Source of the DNA: Chloroflexota bacterium
GTDB lineage: Bacteria; Chloroflexota; Dehalococcoidia; Lucifugimonadales; JADFKI01
NCBI GenBank assembly: GCA_022565015.1
Contig: JADFKI010000005.1
Coordinates: 1-31,002, forward strand
Direction of reading: 5' to 3'
DNA: 31,002 bases
The notes below the pieces were generated by a model. That model ran no database searches. It saw only the letters and a list, made by a program, of their open reading frames with translations, and was not told where the DNA came from. This document shows positions 8,909 through 17,851 of this stretch, piece after piece (positions within the stretch are counted from its first letter, which is position 1; the number at the start of each line of letters is the position of its first letter). Both the position numbers and the translations under genes were made by a program.

Positions 8909-8926
8909 CGAATGTATTATCATTCG
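8909..8926. promoter_or_regulatory. Perfect dyad in divergent promoter region (candidate operator)
   Basis: CGAATG-TATTAT-CATTCG is a perfect 6+6 inverted repeat around TATTAT. It sits in the AT-rich 311-base gap between the divergent deacetylase and membrane-protein genes. The centre resembles a -10 hexamer but no well-placed -35 was found. A regulator binding here could control both directions. The rest of 8685-8995 shows nothing else I can name. Confidence 0.35.
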
Positions 8927-8995
8927 CTGAAACCCTGGAAATTCCGAGGTTTCGGTCGAAAACGAAGAGCATAAACTTGCGCGTAGAGGTCCGCC

Positions 8996-9715
8996 ATGGT
9001 CATTCCACAGCTGAACATCAATGAGATTGTCGAGATACTAAAGCCCCTGGTCTTATTCGTCGTGGCGATGTCGGTATACGCCATTTTCATTTTCCGATTC
9101 TATCGCTTTCTGGCGGCCAAAGACATATTCAAGCTGGACCTGTCCAAGCACAACCACGCGAGCTTCAAGCTGGTAAGGAAGACCATTGGGCTGGCCTTTT
9201 ACACGGTCAAATATCTGATCATGTTTCCCGTGTTCGCCTTCTTCTGGTTTCTGGTCCTGGCGGTGCTGCTATCTTTCATGTCCCAGGACCAGCAGGTCGA
9301 GAACGTGATGCTCGTATCCATGGCGATTGTGGGGTCAATTAGAGTCGCGGCATACTATAACGAGGACCTTTCGCGAGACCTGGCCAAGATATTACCCTTC
9401 GCCATGCTCGGCATCATGCTGATAGACAGCTCCATCCTCGCTTCGCTTTCCACCTCTATTACGAACATAAGGCAGATCGGAAGCAATTTTGAGCTGATAC
9501 TTTACTACTTGATACTCATCGTGGCCATGGAATTTGTGCTGCGGATAATATACGTGGTCATGAGCTCGCTAATGGGGTATTCGGACGGACTCCAGAAAGA
9601 GGCGGCCGAAAAAGAGCTTGTGAATGGCCTTGAAGCGATGGCGTCAGACTCGCCGGAGACAGACGGCGCCGTTCAGCCGGGGAGTCAAGCGCCTGCCTCG
9701 GCATCCGGCTCCTGA
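8996..9715 (+). CDS. Five-helix integral membrane protein, unknown function
   Basis: 239 residues, ATG at 8996. Five hydrophobic segments are visible at about 17-39, 72-95, 102-120, 131-151 and 167-193. Basic loops (RFYRFLAAKDIFK, KHNHASFKLVRK) follow the first helix. A hydrophilic acidic/Ser-rich tail follows from residue 196. I recognise no catalytic or transport motif and can only describe it as a polytopic membrane protein. Its last 31 bases overlap the 3' end of the convergent hydrolase gene. Confidence 0.8.
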   Translation: MVIPQLNINEIVEILKPLVLFVVAMSVYAIFIFRFYRFLAAKDIFKLDLSKHNHASFKLVRKTIGLAFYTVKYLIMFPVFAFFWFLVLAVLLSFMSQDQQVENVMLVSMAIVGSIRVAAYYNEDLSRDLAKILPFAMLGIMLIDSSILASLSTSITNIRQIGSNFELILYYLILIVAMEFVLRIIYVVMSSLMGYSDGLQKEAAEKELVNGLEAMASDSPETDGAVQPGSQAPASASGS

Positions 9716-10608
9716 GCCCTTGGCAGCACCTCGGTGAGAAACTCGTCGATCACCTGGGCGAGCTCCCGTGGCTTGTGGTAGCCGATGTCGTGTATCGTCT
9801 CCGGAATCCAGCGAACCCTGTTTGAAGGGATAGCCATAGAGGCCGCCGCGACGCCCTCGCGCTTCCAGACCGCGAACTCTGAGTTGGCCCTTTCCGGAAG
9901 GGGCCCCGCCGGAACTATGAGGGTTGGACACTTAATGTTCGGCCACGTGTCCGACGCGGGATGGTCCCACATGGCCCTGAGTACCTGGGCGTGATTATCG
10001 GGACGCAGAATGTCGTGCATCTGGCCGGATTCATCCTCCCATACCATGGTCTGGACCACTCTCGCGACCTGCTCGTTCCAGCAGATGGAAAGCTGCCGGC
10101 TCATTCTCTTCAAGAAATCCTCACGAGTACCCGACACATCCCTTGGGGCCGCCCGGTCCTTGAAATACTCCCACGTCCAGTCCTGCGAGGAGGCGCGCCT
10201 TGCGCCGAAGGTGCCGCCGTCGATCATGACGAGAGCGTCAATGCGGTCCGGCGCGTCGGCCGCGAGGTTTATGGCTACGTTGCCGCCCCAGGAGTGGCCG
10301 AGAACCGCCGCTCGGTCAATTCCTAGGTTGTCCAGAAGGGCGACGGCGTCGGAAGACAGCGTCTGCCAGTCATAGCCCGACCGCGCCTGAGTCGTCCTGC
10401 CGTGGCCTCGCTGGTCCGGAGCGATTATCCTGTAATTTTTCCTCAGCAGCGGTGAGACCAGATCGTACCAGTTGGCTGACGATGCCAGCCCGTGGAGCGC
10501 CAGGACCGTTGGCCCGTCTCCGCCCCAGTCCAGATATCGGACGCTGAGGTCCCCGACCTCCGCCCATTTTTCCGCGTAACCTATCGTCTCTTCAATCCCT
10601 GATGCCAA
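9685..10608 (-). CDS. Alpha/beta-fold hydrolase
   Basis: 307 residues with a classic alpha/beta-hydrolase layout. An HGLASS oxyanion-loop motif lies near residue 39. The nucleophile elbow GHSWGG puts the catalytic Ser at 106. DQRGHGRT precedes a cap region rich in Trp/Arg, and a C-terminal His at about 273 (PETIHDIGYHKP) completes the likely triad. It may be an esterase, a C-C bond hydrolase or an epoxide-hydrolase relative; the substrate is not evident. The start is TTG at 10606-10608, preceded by GGGAG about 8 bases away. Its stop lies inside the convergent membrane-protein gene. Confidence 0.9.
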   Translation of the reverse strand: MASGIEETIGYAEKWAEVGDLSVRYLDWGGDGPTVLALHGLASSANWYDLVSPLLRKNYRIIAPDQRGHGRTTQARSGYDWQTLSSDAVALLDNLGIDRAAVLGHSWGGNVAINLAADAPDRIDALVMIDGGTFGARRASSQDWTWEYFKDRAAPRDVSGTREDFLKRMSRQLSICWNEQVARVVQTMVWEDESGQMHDILRPDNHAQVLRAMWDHPASDTWPNIKCPTLIVPAGPLPERANSEFAVWKREGVAAASMAIPSNRVRWIPETIHDIGYHKPRELAQVIDEFLTEVLPRAQEPDAEAGA

Positions 10609-10870
10609 AGCCGTCTCCCTTGCCCGTTAATTCCCTGGAGCAATGTTGCGGGCGCACGCTGAGAACCAGTCTCCCGTTCTGGTGTCTTGCCGGACCTATT
10701 CTAAGGCCCTGCGTCCCACACCCGCAATCGGAGGACGATATTGCCATTGGCGAGGATGTAAGGCCGAAGATTCTCCTGGAAAACGCCGGAAAGCTGCTGG
10801 GGCTCCAGGAAGTTTCTTGACGTAAGTCCTGGCCCCTGATGCGGTAACGCGACCGGGGGTAGCTCTGAAG

Positions 10871-11365
10871 CTAGGAGGCAGACCCATTGGCGTCCAGGCG
10901 CCGGAACTTGCCTTCGTTGAACAGCAGCGGCCTGCCTTCGGCGATCTCTATCTCATCGACCTCGCCGATAAAAATGCTGTGGTCGCCGGTGACGTATTCG
11001 TCTACGAGATGGCAGTCCATCTTGGCGAGGCTTCCGTCAAGAAAGGCGGCGCCTGCCTCCGTCATGGTGAAGGTCGCATCCGGCTCGTCCTTGCGCTGCT
11101 CCTGGGGCATTGCGTAGTACTCTGCGATATTGCGCTGGTCTTCCGCGAGGATATTGATGGCGAAGCGCCCGCTGCCCTTTATATGCTCGTAAGAATTGCG
11201 GTTGTGGCCGACGCAGACCAAAACGAGCATTGGGTCCAGCGACACCGAGGCTATGCCGTTGGCCGCCATGCCGTGGATATGGCCGTCGCGCTCCTTGGAC
11301 GTCACCACCGACACGCCCGTGGCAAACTTGCCCCATGCCTGTCTGAATGCCTGGGAATCGGGCAT
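10871..11365 (-). CDS. Flavin reductase-like FMN-binding protein
   Basis: 164 residues that match the split-barrel flavin reductase family (HpaC/DIM6/NTAB type). It starts FRQAWGKFATGVSVVTS, followed by GMAANGIASVSLDPMLVLVCVGHNRNSYEHIKGSGRFAINIL, which forms the FMN pocket and dimer core. The C-terminal part, with VDEYVTGDHSIFIGEVDEIE, is also typical. Such proteins reduce flavin with NAD(P)H to supply a two-component monooxygenase, or act as flavoprotein oxidoreductases. No monooxygenase gene is visible nearby. It starts at ATG (11363-11365) with AGAGG upstream. Confidence 0.9.
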   Translation of the reverse strand: MPDSQAFRQAWGKFATGVSVVTSKERDGHIHGMAANGIASVSLDPMLVLVCVGHNRNSYEHIKGSGRFAINILAEDQRNIAEYYAMPQEQRKDEPDATFTMTEAGAAFLDGSLAKMDCHLVDEYVTGDHSIFIGEVDEIEIAEGRPLLFNEGKFRRLDANGSAS

Positions 11366-11635
11366 CTCGAACCTCTTTGTTTGCAGATGAATTTCGTCGG
11401 ATGCGGGAGTATTTCCGTCGGTGGCGTGAAGGCTGCGACCGTTTCACCCGACCGTTATAGACGAACATTGGAATTATATGGCGCACTATCACATATGAAA
11501 AGCCCTTGTCGGGAAAGCCTTGTGAAGCCCGATGTCAAATCGGAGAGGCGGTGGGCGCATGATAGATGACTACGAAACTGCTGATGCGGCAAGAGGAGTG
11601 GCGTGTTCGAGGAAAAGCCTGTTAAGGCGGTGCGA

Positions 11636-14600
11636 TTACGCGACGGGATGGAGGCGGTCCAGGGCTTCTCTCACCTTATTCGTGAGCGCGAGGGGCGTAA
11701 AGGGCTTCATTATGAACTGCCTGTCGTCGGTCATTATCTCCCGCCGTACGATTTCGTCGTCCGTATAGCCCGACGCGTACAGCACCTTGATTCCAGGGTG
11801 CATGAGCTTGACCTTCTCCGCAAGCTCTCGCCCGCTCATGAGCGGCATCACGATGTCCGTCAAGAGAAGGTCGATGTCCATTGTTGTATCTTCGGAGAAC
11901 GCCCTGACCGCCTCCATTCCATTCGCGGCCTCGACGACGGTGTAACCCTGCTCCCGCAGAACATGCGCCGTGACCTCGCGGACCATGGGCTCGTCTTCAA
12001 CGAGAAGTATCTTTTCCTTGCCCTGAGGAAGCGGGTCCAACTGGTTCATGTTGGAGGACTGTCCATGCCCTATTTCCAGCCGCGGCAACAGCATAGTGAA
12101 GGCCGTGCCCTTTCCGACTTCGCTCTCGACGGAGATGCATCCTCCGTTCTGTTCGGCGATGCCGTAGCATATGGATAGGCCAAGGCCCGTCCCCTTACCC
12201 ACTTCTTTCGTGGTATAGAACGGCTCGAATATGTGGGCCTTCACCTCCTCGCTCATGCCCACGCCGGTGTCCTCGACCTTGAGGCCGATGTAATCGCCCT
12301 TCTGTTTCACCGAGTGTTCCCGAGCATTCTCATCGTCGATAGTGAAATTGAACGTGGAGATCGTGAGCTTCCCTCCGTCCGGCATGGCATCGCGACTATT
12401 CACGGCTAGATTCACGATGACCTGTTCCATCTGTCCTGGATCGACTTTGGTGAAGCCCAGATCGGGGTCGGGCAGCATGACTATTTCGATGTCCTCACCG
12501 ATCAAGCGGCGAAGCATACTGTTTAGCTCCAATACGATGTCATTGATATTTAGGGATCTGGGCTCAACGATCTGACGCCTCGAGAACGCCAGCAGCTGGC
12601 GAGTCAGGTGGGAGGCTCTGTCGGCCGCTTTTCGGACCTCGTCGAGGTATTCGTTTATCGGGCTGCCCTTTTCACTCCTCATCTGGGCGAGGTGCGTGTA
12701 GCTGATGATGGCGGACAACATGTTGTTGAAATCGTGAGCCACTCCACCCGCCAACTGGCCGACCGCCTCCATCTTCTGCGAATGTAGCAGCTGCTCTTCC
12801 AAGTGCCTCCTTTCGGTCGTGTCACGAATGATGCTGGTGACCAGCAGTCCTCTGTCCGTCCTTAGGGGGCTGAGGGCAATGTCGACTGAAAATTCGGTGC
12901 CGTCTTTACGCAGCCCAATAATGTCGAGACGTCCTTCCATGCCTCTCGTCTTGGGCTTATTCTCGTATTCCATTCTGAGCTTGTTGTGTTCTTTTCTCAC
13001 ATTGGCGGGAACGAGAACCTCGACCTTTTCACCGATGAGCTCACTGCGGCTATAGCCGAACATAGCTTCGACGCGCGCGTTGATGAGTTCGATGCGTCCG
13101 CTCTCCGTGGTAATAATGACGCCGTCAGGCGCGCTTTCCAGCAGAGTCCGGTAGAGATCCGTGCTCTCCCCCAGGGCGACCTCCGCCTGCTGTCGCTGAA
13201 TGCTGTACTGAGAACTGGCGACCGCTCCGGCCAACTGCGTGGCTACCTGCTCGGCCGCCGCTACGTCTTCTGGATGATAGGCGTCCGACGTTGCAGATGA
13301 GATGGAAAGTGCTCCGATCACGTTGTTGTCGGAAATCAATGGCACAGATATGAAGGACCTGAGCCCTGCCCTGAAGGACGGGAGGGCCACCGGATAATGC
13401 TCCGCGAACCATGTCTCGTCTTCAGTCTGCACGAGCCTGCTCGATGCGCTCCGGAACGCATCGTAAGTCATGGAGCCATGGATGCTTTCAATCTTGCCGA
13501 TAGGTCTTTCGTCCACTTCGAGACCCGCGGAGTAGGTGGCTACTATGGTGCCCTCTTTTTCATTGACGAGATAGACCGTAGCCCTGTCGAAAGATATCAG
13601 TCTGCGGACTTGATCGGCGATTCCTTCGTAAACCTCTGAGAGGTTCAGGGATGAGCTTGCGATGCGTCCGATTTCGGCCAACACTGTTCGCTGATTAGCG
13701 TGGCGCTGTAGGTCCGCATGCAGGACCGAGCTCTCAAGTGCCCCTGCGATCTGCGCCGCGACTCTTCCGGCGACAGCAAGGTGGCGCTCGTCATAAACGC
13801 CCTGTTTCTTTGAATGAGTATGAAGCACGCCGATTACCTTATCGTGGGAAATCAGAGGCACGGACAGGAAGCTCCTCAGGCCGGTCTCGTACAGTGGAAC
13901 CAGCCGTGGGTACTTTTCTTTTACTTCGCCCTCTGAGACTGGCTCGTACAGAATCGTCGATCGACATTCGAAGACCGCCGCTGTGAGGCTCTTCTCAAGA
14001 GGGATAGCTGGGCCCGTATCCCGATCCGGTATTTTGCTCCCCTTCGTATACTTGTACGTGACCGTACCGTTAGAGTCATCGATCATGCCGAGGCCGATGT
14101 TGTCCAGGGGGAGCAATTGGGATACTAGCTCGCCGAACCGCTCGTACACTTCCTCGATGTCGAGCGAGGAGCTCACCACTCTTCCGATTTCAGCGAGGAC
14201 CTCCCGTTCATTTGCATCTTGCTGCACGTCTGCGTGGAGACGGGCGTTCGCTAACGCGCCGGCTATCTGGGCTGCGACGAGTTCAGACGTCCGCATGTCG
14301 TTGGAGGTATAGGCGTTCTCGAGCCGAGAGTCAATGTGGAGGATACCTATGACGAGGTCGTTTGAAATTAGCGGTGCAGCAAGAAAGCTCCTGAGTCCGG
14401 ACTGGTAGGGCGGACCTAATCCGGGGAACTTGGATTCCAATTCGAGAAGGTCCGCAGGTTGAAAGTTTACCCCCGACCTCTGGCGATACACCTCACCTGA
14501 GATCGACTTATCCATGTTCACGATGGTGCCTATCTGCCTCTCGGCTATCTTGTGCCCCCACACGTACGTTTCGGTCGTGCTGACCTTATCCTCGTTTACC

Positions 14601-15136
14601 ATGGAAACGCAGATTCTGTCATAGGGGATCAGCCCTTGTACGAGCTCCGCAAACCTATCGTAGACTTCGTCAATGTCGAGTGTCGAGCTGACTATCCTGC
14701 CGATCTCCGCGAGCACCGTTTGCTGGCGCGACAGTTTCTTGAAGGAGGTTTCGGCCTCCTTCAGCTTCGTAAGGTCACGCGCGATGCCCACCCGGCCCAT
14801 GATCTCTCCGCGAAGGTTTCTAAAGGGCGTTACAGTCAACAGCGCAGGGAACTCGGTGCCGTCCTTGCGAACCCTGGGTACTTCACCTTCCCACATCTGG
14901 CCGGGGGCCTTCATGATCGACTCGAAGTCAATAGGGGATTGGCCCTCAAGGTCGAATATAGTAATGGGTTCCCCAAGCAGCTCCCCTGCAGCGTACCCAT
15001 ATAACGCCGTGGCCGCTGTGTTGGCATACAGGATTATCCCGTCCTTGTCGGCCACGATTACGCTGTCGCCAAGGCTGTCGTAGGGCCGCGTTAGACGTTG
15101 GAGGTCGTTAAGATCGGGAGAGGTGTGTCCGGACAT
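11636..15136 (-). CDS. Hybrid sensor histidine kinase (PAS, three GAF, PAS, HisKA, HATPase, receiver)
   Basis: About 1166 residues from the ATG at 15136, which has GAAGG about 7 bases upstream; an ATG seven codons earlier lacks such a site. From this start: PAS at about 10-125; three similar GAF modules near 138-298, 308-471 and 480-643, each opening VLAEIGR(I/V)(V/A)SS and containing GLRSF; a second PAS at 658-778. The phosphoacceptor His801 follows in GGVAHDFNN. The ATPase domain has NLAVNSRDAMP, DTGVGM and GKGTGLGLS. A receiver domain has Asp1094 in LLTDIVMP and a Lys in MKPF. There are no membrane helices, so it is a cytoplasmic sensor. It is divergent from the NarL-type regulator, its likely partner. 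The ligands of the GAF domains are unknown. Confidence 0.95.
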   Translation of the reverse strand: MSGHTSPDLNDLQRLTRPYDSLGDSVIVADKDGIILYANTAATALYGYAAGELLGEPITIFDLEGQSPIDFESIMKAPGQMWEGEVPRVRKDGTEFPALLTVTPFRNLRGEIMGRVGIARDLTKLKEAETSFKKLSRQQTVLAEIGRIVSSTLDIDEVYDRFAELVQGLIPYDRICVSMVNEDKVSTTETYVWGHKIAERQIGTIVNMDKSISGEVYRQRSGVNFQPADLLELESKFPGLGPPYQSGLRSFLAAPLISNDLVIGILHIDSRLENAYTSNDMRTSELVAAQIAGALANARLHADVQQDANEREVLAEIGRVVSSSLDIEEVYERFGELVSQLLPLDNIGLGMIDDSNGTVTYKYTKGSKIPDRDTGPAIPLEKSLTAAVFECRSTILYEPVSEGEVKEKYPRLVPLYETGLRSFLSVPLISHDKVIGVLHTHSKKQGVYDERHLAVAGRVAAQIAGALESSVLHADLQRHANQRTVLAEIGRIASSSLNLSEVYEGIADQVRRLISFDRATVYLVNEKEGTIVATYSAGLEVDERPIGKIESIHGSMTYDAFRSASSRLVQTEDETWFAEHYPVALPSFRAGLRSFISVPLISDNNVIGALSISSATSDAYHPEDVAAAEQVATQLAGAVASSQYSIQRQQAEVALGESTDLYRTLLESAPDGVIITTESGRIELINARVEAMFGYSRSELIGEKVEVLVPANVRKEHNKLRMEYENKPKTRGMEGRLDIIGLRKDGTEFSVDIALSPLRTDRGLLVTSIIRDTTERRHLEEQLLHSQKMEAVGQLAGGVAHDFNNMLSAIISYTHLAQMRSEKGSPINEYLDEVRKAADRASHLTRQLLAFSRRQIVEPRSLNINDIVLELNSMLRRLIGEDIEIVMLPDPDLGFTKVDPGQMEQVIVNLAVNSRDAMPDGGKLTISTFNFTIDDENAREHSVKQKGDYIGLKVEDTGVGMSEEVKAHIFEPFYTTKEVGKGTGLGLSICYGIAEQNGGCISVESEVGKGTAFTMLLPRLEIGHGQSSNMNQLDPLPQGKEKILLVEDEPMVREVTAHVLREQGYTVVEAANGMEAVRAFSEDTTMDIDLLLTDIVMPLMSGRELAEKVKLMHPGIKVLYASGYTDDEIVRREIMTDDRQFIMKPFTPLALTNKVREALDRLHPVA

Positions 15137-15210
15137 ATGATTGCCTTCAAAAACCATGGGTAGGCTCGTAAACTTAGCAATGCCTGTAATATAAACAAGG
15201 GTATGGCCGT

Positions 15211-15262
15211 TTGATATTGGTTTCGTGTACTGTCAATGCATGAAAATCGGGTCAAATATCAA
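15211..15262. promoter_or_regulatory. Spaced inverted repeat between kinase and regulator genes
   Basis: TTGATATT (15211-15218) and AATATCAA (15255-15262) are perfect 8-base complements, 44 bases centre to centre, in the AT-rich divergent region. A smaller dyad, ACGAT-GAAT-ATCGT, lies at 15311-15324. The divergent region must hold promoters for both genes, so these are candidate binding sites for the adjacent response regulator. This is sequence pattern only. Confidence 0.3.
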
Positions 15263-15411
15263 GGTCTGCTTACGATTCAGGCAGTAATCGCGTACAGAGC
15301 TTATCAATCCACGATGAATATCGTAGTAGTTGGGGTATGTAATTTGCCTTCTAATACGATTTTATGAAATAACTTAATTGCTCTGAATGTGGACCTTGTC
15401 GAAGTGACCAG

Positions 15412-16116
15412 ATGGAAGGATTTGAAGTGTCGAGCGACATCGTATCGAAAGCAAATGGTCCTAGTGTCGTCCGAATATTGATCGCCGACGACCACGACAT
15501 CGTTCGTCAGGGGATCGCCCTGATTCTACAATCGCAGTCTGATATGGAGGTCGTCGGCGAGGCTGTCAACGGCCTGGAAGCCGTGGAGCTCGCCAGGAGC
15601 TTGGCCCCCAACATCATACTGATGGATATCGACATGCCCGACCTTACCGGCCTGGAGGCGACGAAACAGATAAGCCGGTCGTCGCCGGATATTGGCGTTC
15701 TCATCCTGACCGCCTACGACCGTGAAGATTTCCTGTTTGAGGCGTTGCAGGCCGGTGCATCGGGCTATGTATTGAAGGCCGGCAGCGTCGATGACCTGCT
15801 TCATTCCATAAGGACCATCAGAGACGGCGAGGTATTCTTATATCCTCACATGGTTACCAGACTCGTAAACGACTACGTTAAGCAGTTTCGCGCCGGCGAA
15901 GAGACCGACACATATGTGAAATTGAGCGCCAGGGAACGTGAAGTGCTTCCCCTGTTGGCGGAGGGTGAGACGAACAACCAGATCGCTGAGCTTCTGCATC
16001 TGAGCCCCTTCACCGTGCAGACGTACCGTCAGCGCATCATGAAAAAGCTCGACCTACACGGGCGCACCGAGTTATTGAAGTACGCCTTACGTCGCAAGCT
16101 GGTAAAGATGGACTGA
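15412..16116 (+). CDS. NarL/FixJ-type response regulator
   Basis: 234 residues. The receiver domain has the acidic pocket in LIADDHD, the phosphoacceptor Asp72 in LMDIDMP, the Thr switch in LILTAYD and the Lys in YVLKAG. A C-terminal LuxR-type helix-turn-helix starts at about 168 with LSAREREVLPLLAEGETNNQIAE and ends SPFTVQTYRQRIMKKL. A GTG at 15427 with GAAGGA 6 bases upstream is an alternative start that would shorten it by five residues. Its position next to the divergent hybrid kinase suggests it is the DNA-binding output of that sensor, though a hybrid kinase may also signal through its own receiver. Confidence 0.93.
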   Translation: MEGFEVSSDIVSKANGPSVVRILIADDHDIVRQGIALILQSQSDMEVVGEAVNGLEAVELARSLAPNIILMDIDMPDLTGLEATKQISRSSPDIGVLILTAYDREDFLFEALQAGASGYVLKAGSVDDLLHSIRTIRDGEVFLYPHMVTRLVNDYVKQFRAGEETDTYVKLSAREREVLPLLAEGETNNQIAELLHLSPFTVQTYRQRIMKKLDLHGRTELLKYALRRKLVKMD

Positions 16117-16123
16117 GCTTGTC

Positions 16124-16175
16124 ACCCCATTCAAAGCGGGGAGCAACGTCCGACTCCTCCCGTTTTATATGGGGT
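16124..16175 (+). terminator. Imperfect terminator-like nested hairpin after the response regulator
   Basis: ACCCCAT (16124-16130) pairs with ATGGGGT (16169-16175), and inside it CGGG (16137-16140) pairs with CCCG (16159-16162), followed by TTTTAT. The stem is imperfect and the T-tract short, so this is a weak candidate. Confidence 0.35.
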
Positions 16176-16294
16176 ACAAGCCGAGGAACCCTCATACCGA
16201 TACACCGCGATTGACACACCTTCTTCGCGACAATTAGAATGCATTGAAGTCCATTTTCACCCTGCTATACAGATGAAAAGCCCGGAGGTTGACG

Positions 16295-16534
16295 ATGCCA
16301 ACCAAGGCATACATCCTTATCGAAACCGCGGTCGGCAAATCAAGAGACGTTACCAACGCGCTGCGGTCCCTTACCGGCATAGAGAACGTTGATGCTGTTA
16401 CCGGCCCCTACGATATTATCGCCATCGTGGCCGCTCCCGACCTCAATGCGGTGGGCGACCTCGTCACGAGTCAGATACATACCATTAATGGAATCGTCAG
16501 GACCGTTACCTGCCTGTCAGTGGGGAGCGTATAG
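16295..16534 (+). CDS. Stand-alone Lrp/AsnC-type ligand-binding (RAM) domain protein
   Basis: 79 residues from ATG 16295, chosen because GGAGG at 16284-16288 gives a 6-base spacer; the TTG two codons earlier would abut that site. The whole protein is one alpha/beta RAM domain (KAYILIETAVGKSRDVTNAL, VTGPYDIIAIVAA, IVRTVTCLSV). The DNA-binding helix-turn-helix of full Lrp/AsnC regulators is missing. Such small proteins form oligomers that bind amino acids and may modulate a full-length Lrp partner. It ends 48 bases before an acyl-CoA dehydrogenase start and is probably co-transcribed with it. Confidence 0.85.
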   Translation: MPTKAYILIETAVGKSRDVTNALRSLTGIENVDAVTGPYDIIAIVAAPDLNAVGDLVTSQIHTINGIVRTVTCLSVGSV

Positions 16535-16582
16535 ACTAGCTTGCCCGCGGGTCGGATACGCCGCGGGCTCGGAGGATGTCAA

Positions 16583-17755
16583 ATGGAGTTCGGCTACACG
16601 GAAGCGGAGGAGGCCTTCAGAAAAGAGGTGCGCAGCTTCCTGACTCGGGAGCTTCCCGACGACTGGTCGGGTGGCGCGGAGGAAGAGGACGAAGACTGGG
16701 AGTTCACGCTGCAGATGCGCAAGAAGCTGGCCGACAAGGGCTGGCTTACCATGGCGTGGCCGGAGGAGTACGGCGGCCAGGGGGCCTCTCATATGATGCA
16801 GCTGATATTCTCCGAGGAGATGGCGTACCACCGCGCACCGGGACGGGACCAGTTCGGCACCAAGATGCTGGCCCCTACTTTGATGATCCACGGCACCGAG
16901 GAGCAGAAGCTAGAATACCTTCCTCCGATCGCGCGGGGCGAAGTTCAGTGGTGCCAGGGCTACTCAGAGCCTGAGTCCGGATCGGACCTGGCCTCACTGC
17001 AGACGCGAGCCGTTGAGGACGGCGACGATTTTGTCATCAACGGCACCAAGATATGGACCTCGAACGCGCATCACGCCGACCATGTAATGGTGCTCACTCG
17101 CACCGACCCAGACGCGCCCAAGCATAGAGGCATCAGCTTTCTGCTGGCCGACATGAAGGACCCCGGAGTAGAGGTCCGGCCCATCATTAATATGGCCGGG
17201 CAGCACAGCTTCAACATGGTTGTTTTCGACGATGTGCGGGTGCCAAAGAAGAACCTGGTTGGCGAGCTAAACAGAGGCTGGTACGTCGGCGCAACGCTGC
17301 TGGACTTCGAGCGCTCCGGTGTCGAGTATTCCGCCAGCACCAAGAAGACCCTGGAAGAGCTCGTACAGTTCTGCAAGGAGACGGAGCGCAAGGGCCGAAA
17401 GCTCATCGACGACCCGCTGGTCAGCAGGAAGCTCGCCGACCTATCGGTGAAGATAGAGATAAGCCGTCTCATCTCTTACAACGTCGCCTGGATGCAGAGC
17501 GAAGGAGTAGTACCGAACAAAGAGGCCTCGATGGGCAAGTCGTTCGGCACGGAGCTTCAGCAGGACGTGGCCCGAGTTGGTATGCAGATTCTGGGACTGT
17601 ACGGCCAGTTGGAGCCTGGGTCCAAATACGCCGCCCTGCAGGGTCGCATCGAGCGCAGCTACATGATATCCGTATCGGCTACCATCGCCGCGGGCACCTC
17701 GGAGATCCAGCGCAACATCATCGCTACTCGCGGCCTGGGCCTGCCCAGAGGCTAG
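16583..17755 (+). CDS. Acyl-CoA dehydrogenase (catalytic-type, FadE17/FadE26-like)
   Basis: 390 residues from ATG 16583, with GGAGG about 7 bases upstream. A TTG 14 codons earlier is open but has no such site. It shows the standard acyl-CoA dehydrogenase layout: helical N-domain (GWLTMAWPEEYGGQG), beta domain with FAD/substrate motifs (QGYSEPESGSDLASL, FVINGTKIWTS) and a C-terminal helical domain ending AAGTSEIQRNIIATRGLGLPRG. The Glu of a medium-chain YEGT motif is replaced by Ala, but Glu243 in LLDFERSG sits where isovaleryl-CoA dehydrogenase-type enzymes keep their catalytic base. It catalyses the first, FAD-dependent step of beta-oxidation; the chain or ring substrate is unknown. The next gene is a close paralogue. 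Confidence 0.93.
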   Translation: MEFGYTEAEEAFRKEVRSFLTRELPDDWSGGAEEEDEDWEFTLQMRKKLADKGWLTMAWPEEYGGQGASHMMQLIFSEEMAYHRAPGRDQFGTKMLAPTLMIHGTEEQKLEYLPPIARGEVQWCQGYSEPESGSDLASLQTRAVEDGDDFVINGTKIWTSNAHHADHVMVLTRTDPDAPKHRGISFLLADMKDPGVEVRPIINMAGQHSFNMVVFDDVRVPKKNLVGELNRGWYVGATLLDFERSGVEYSASTKKTLEELVQFCKETERKGRKLIDDPLVSRKLADLSVKIEISRLISYNVAWMQSEGVVPNKEASMGKSFGTELQQDVARVGMQILGLYGQLEPGSKYAALQGRIERSYMISVSATIAAGTSEIQRNIIATRGLGLPRG

Positions 17756-17851
17756 GGCTCCCGATTAAGGGCCGGCGAGTGGACTGACGTTATTTCGCTG
17801 CGGCTGTATCGACGTTTCCGTCTTGCGCGCAAATCCTAGGAGGTAAGCGTT

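Noticed and set aside
10602..10820. 72-codon frame between the hydrolase and flavin reductase genes
   Set aside because: No recognisable motif or start signal; it overlaps the hydrolase start and looks like chance coding in a spacer.
16541..16582. Longer N-terminus for the first acyl-CoA dehydrogenase
   Set aside because: The TTG start has no ribosome binding site and the extra residues are absent from the equal-length paralogue; ATG 16583 follows GGAGG.
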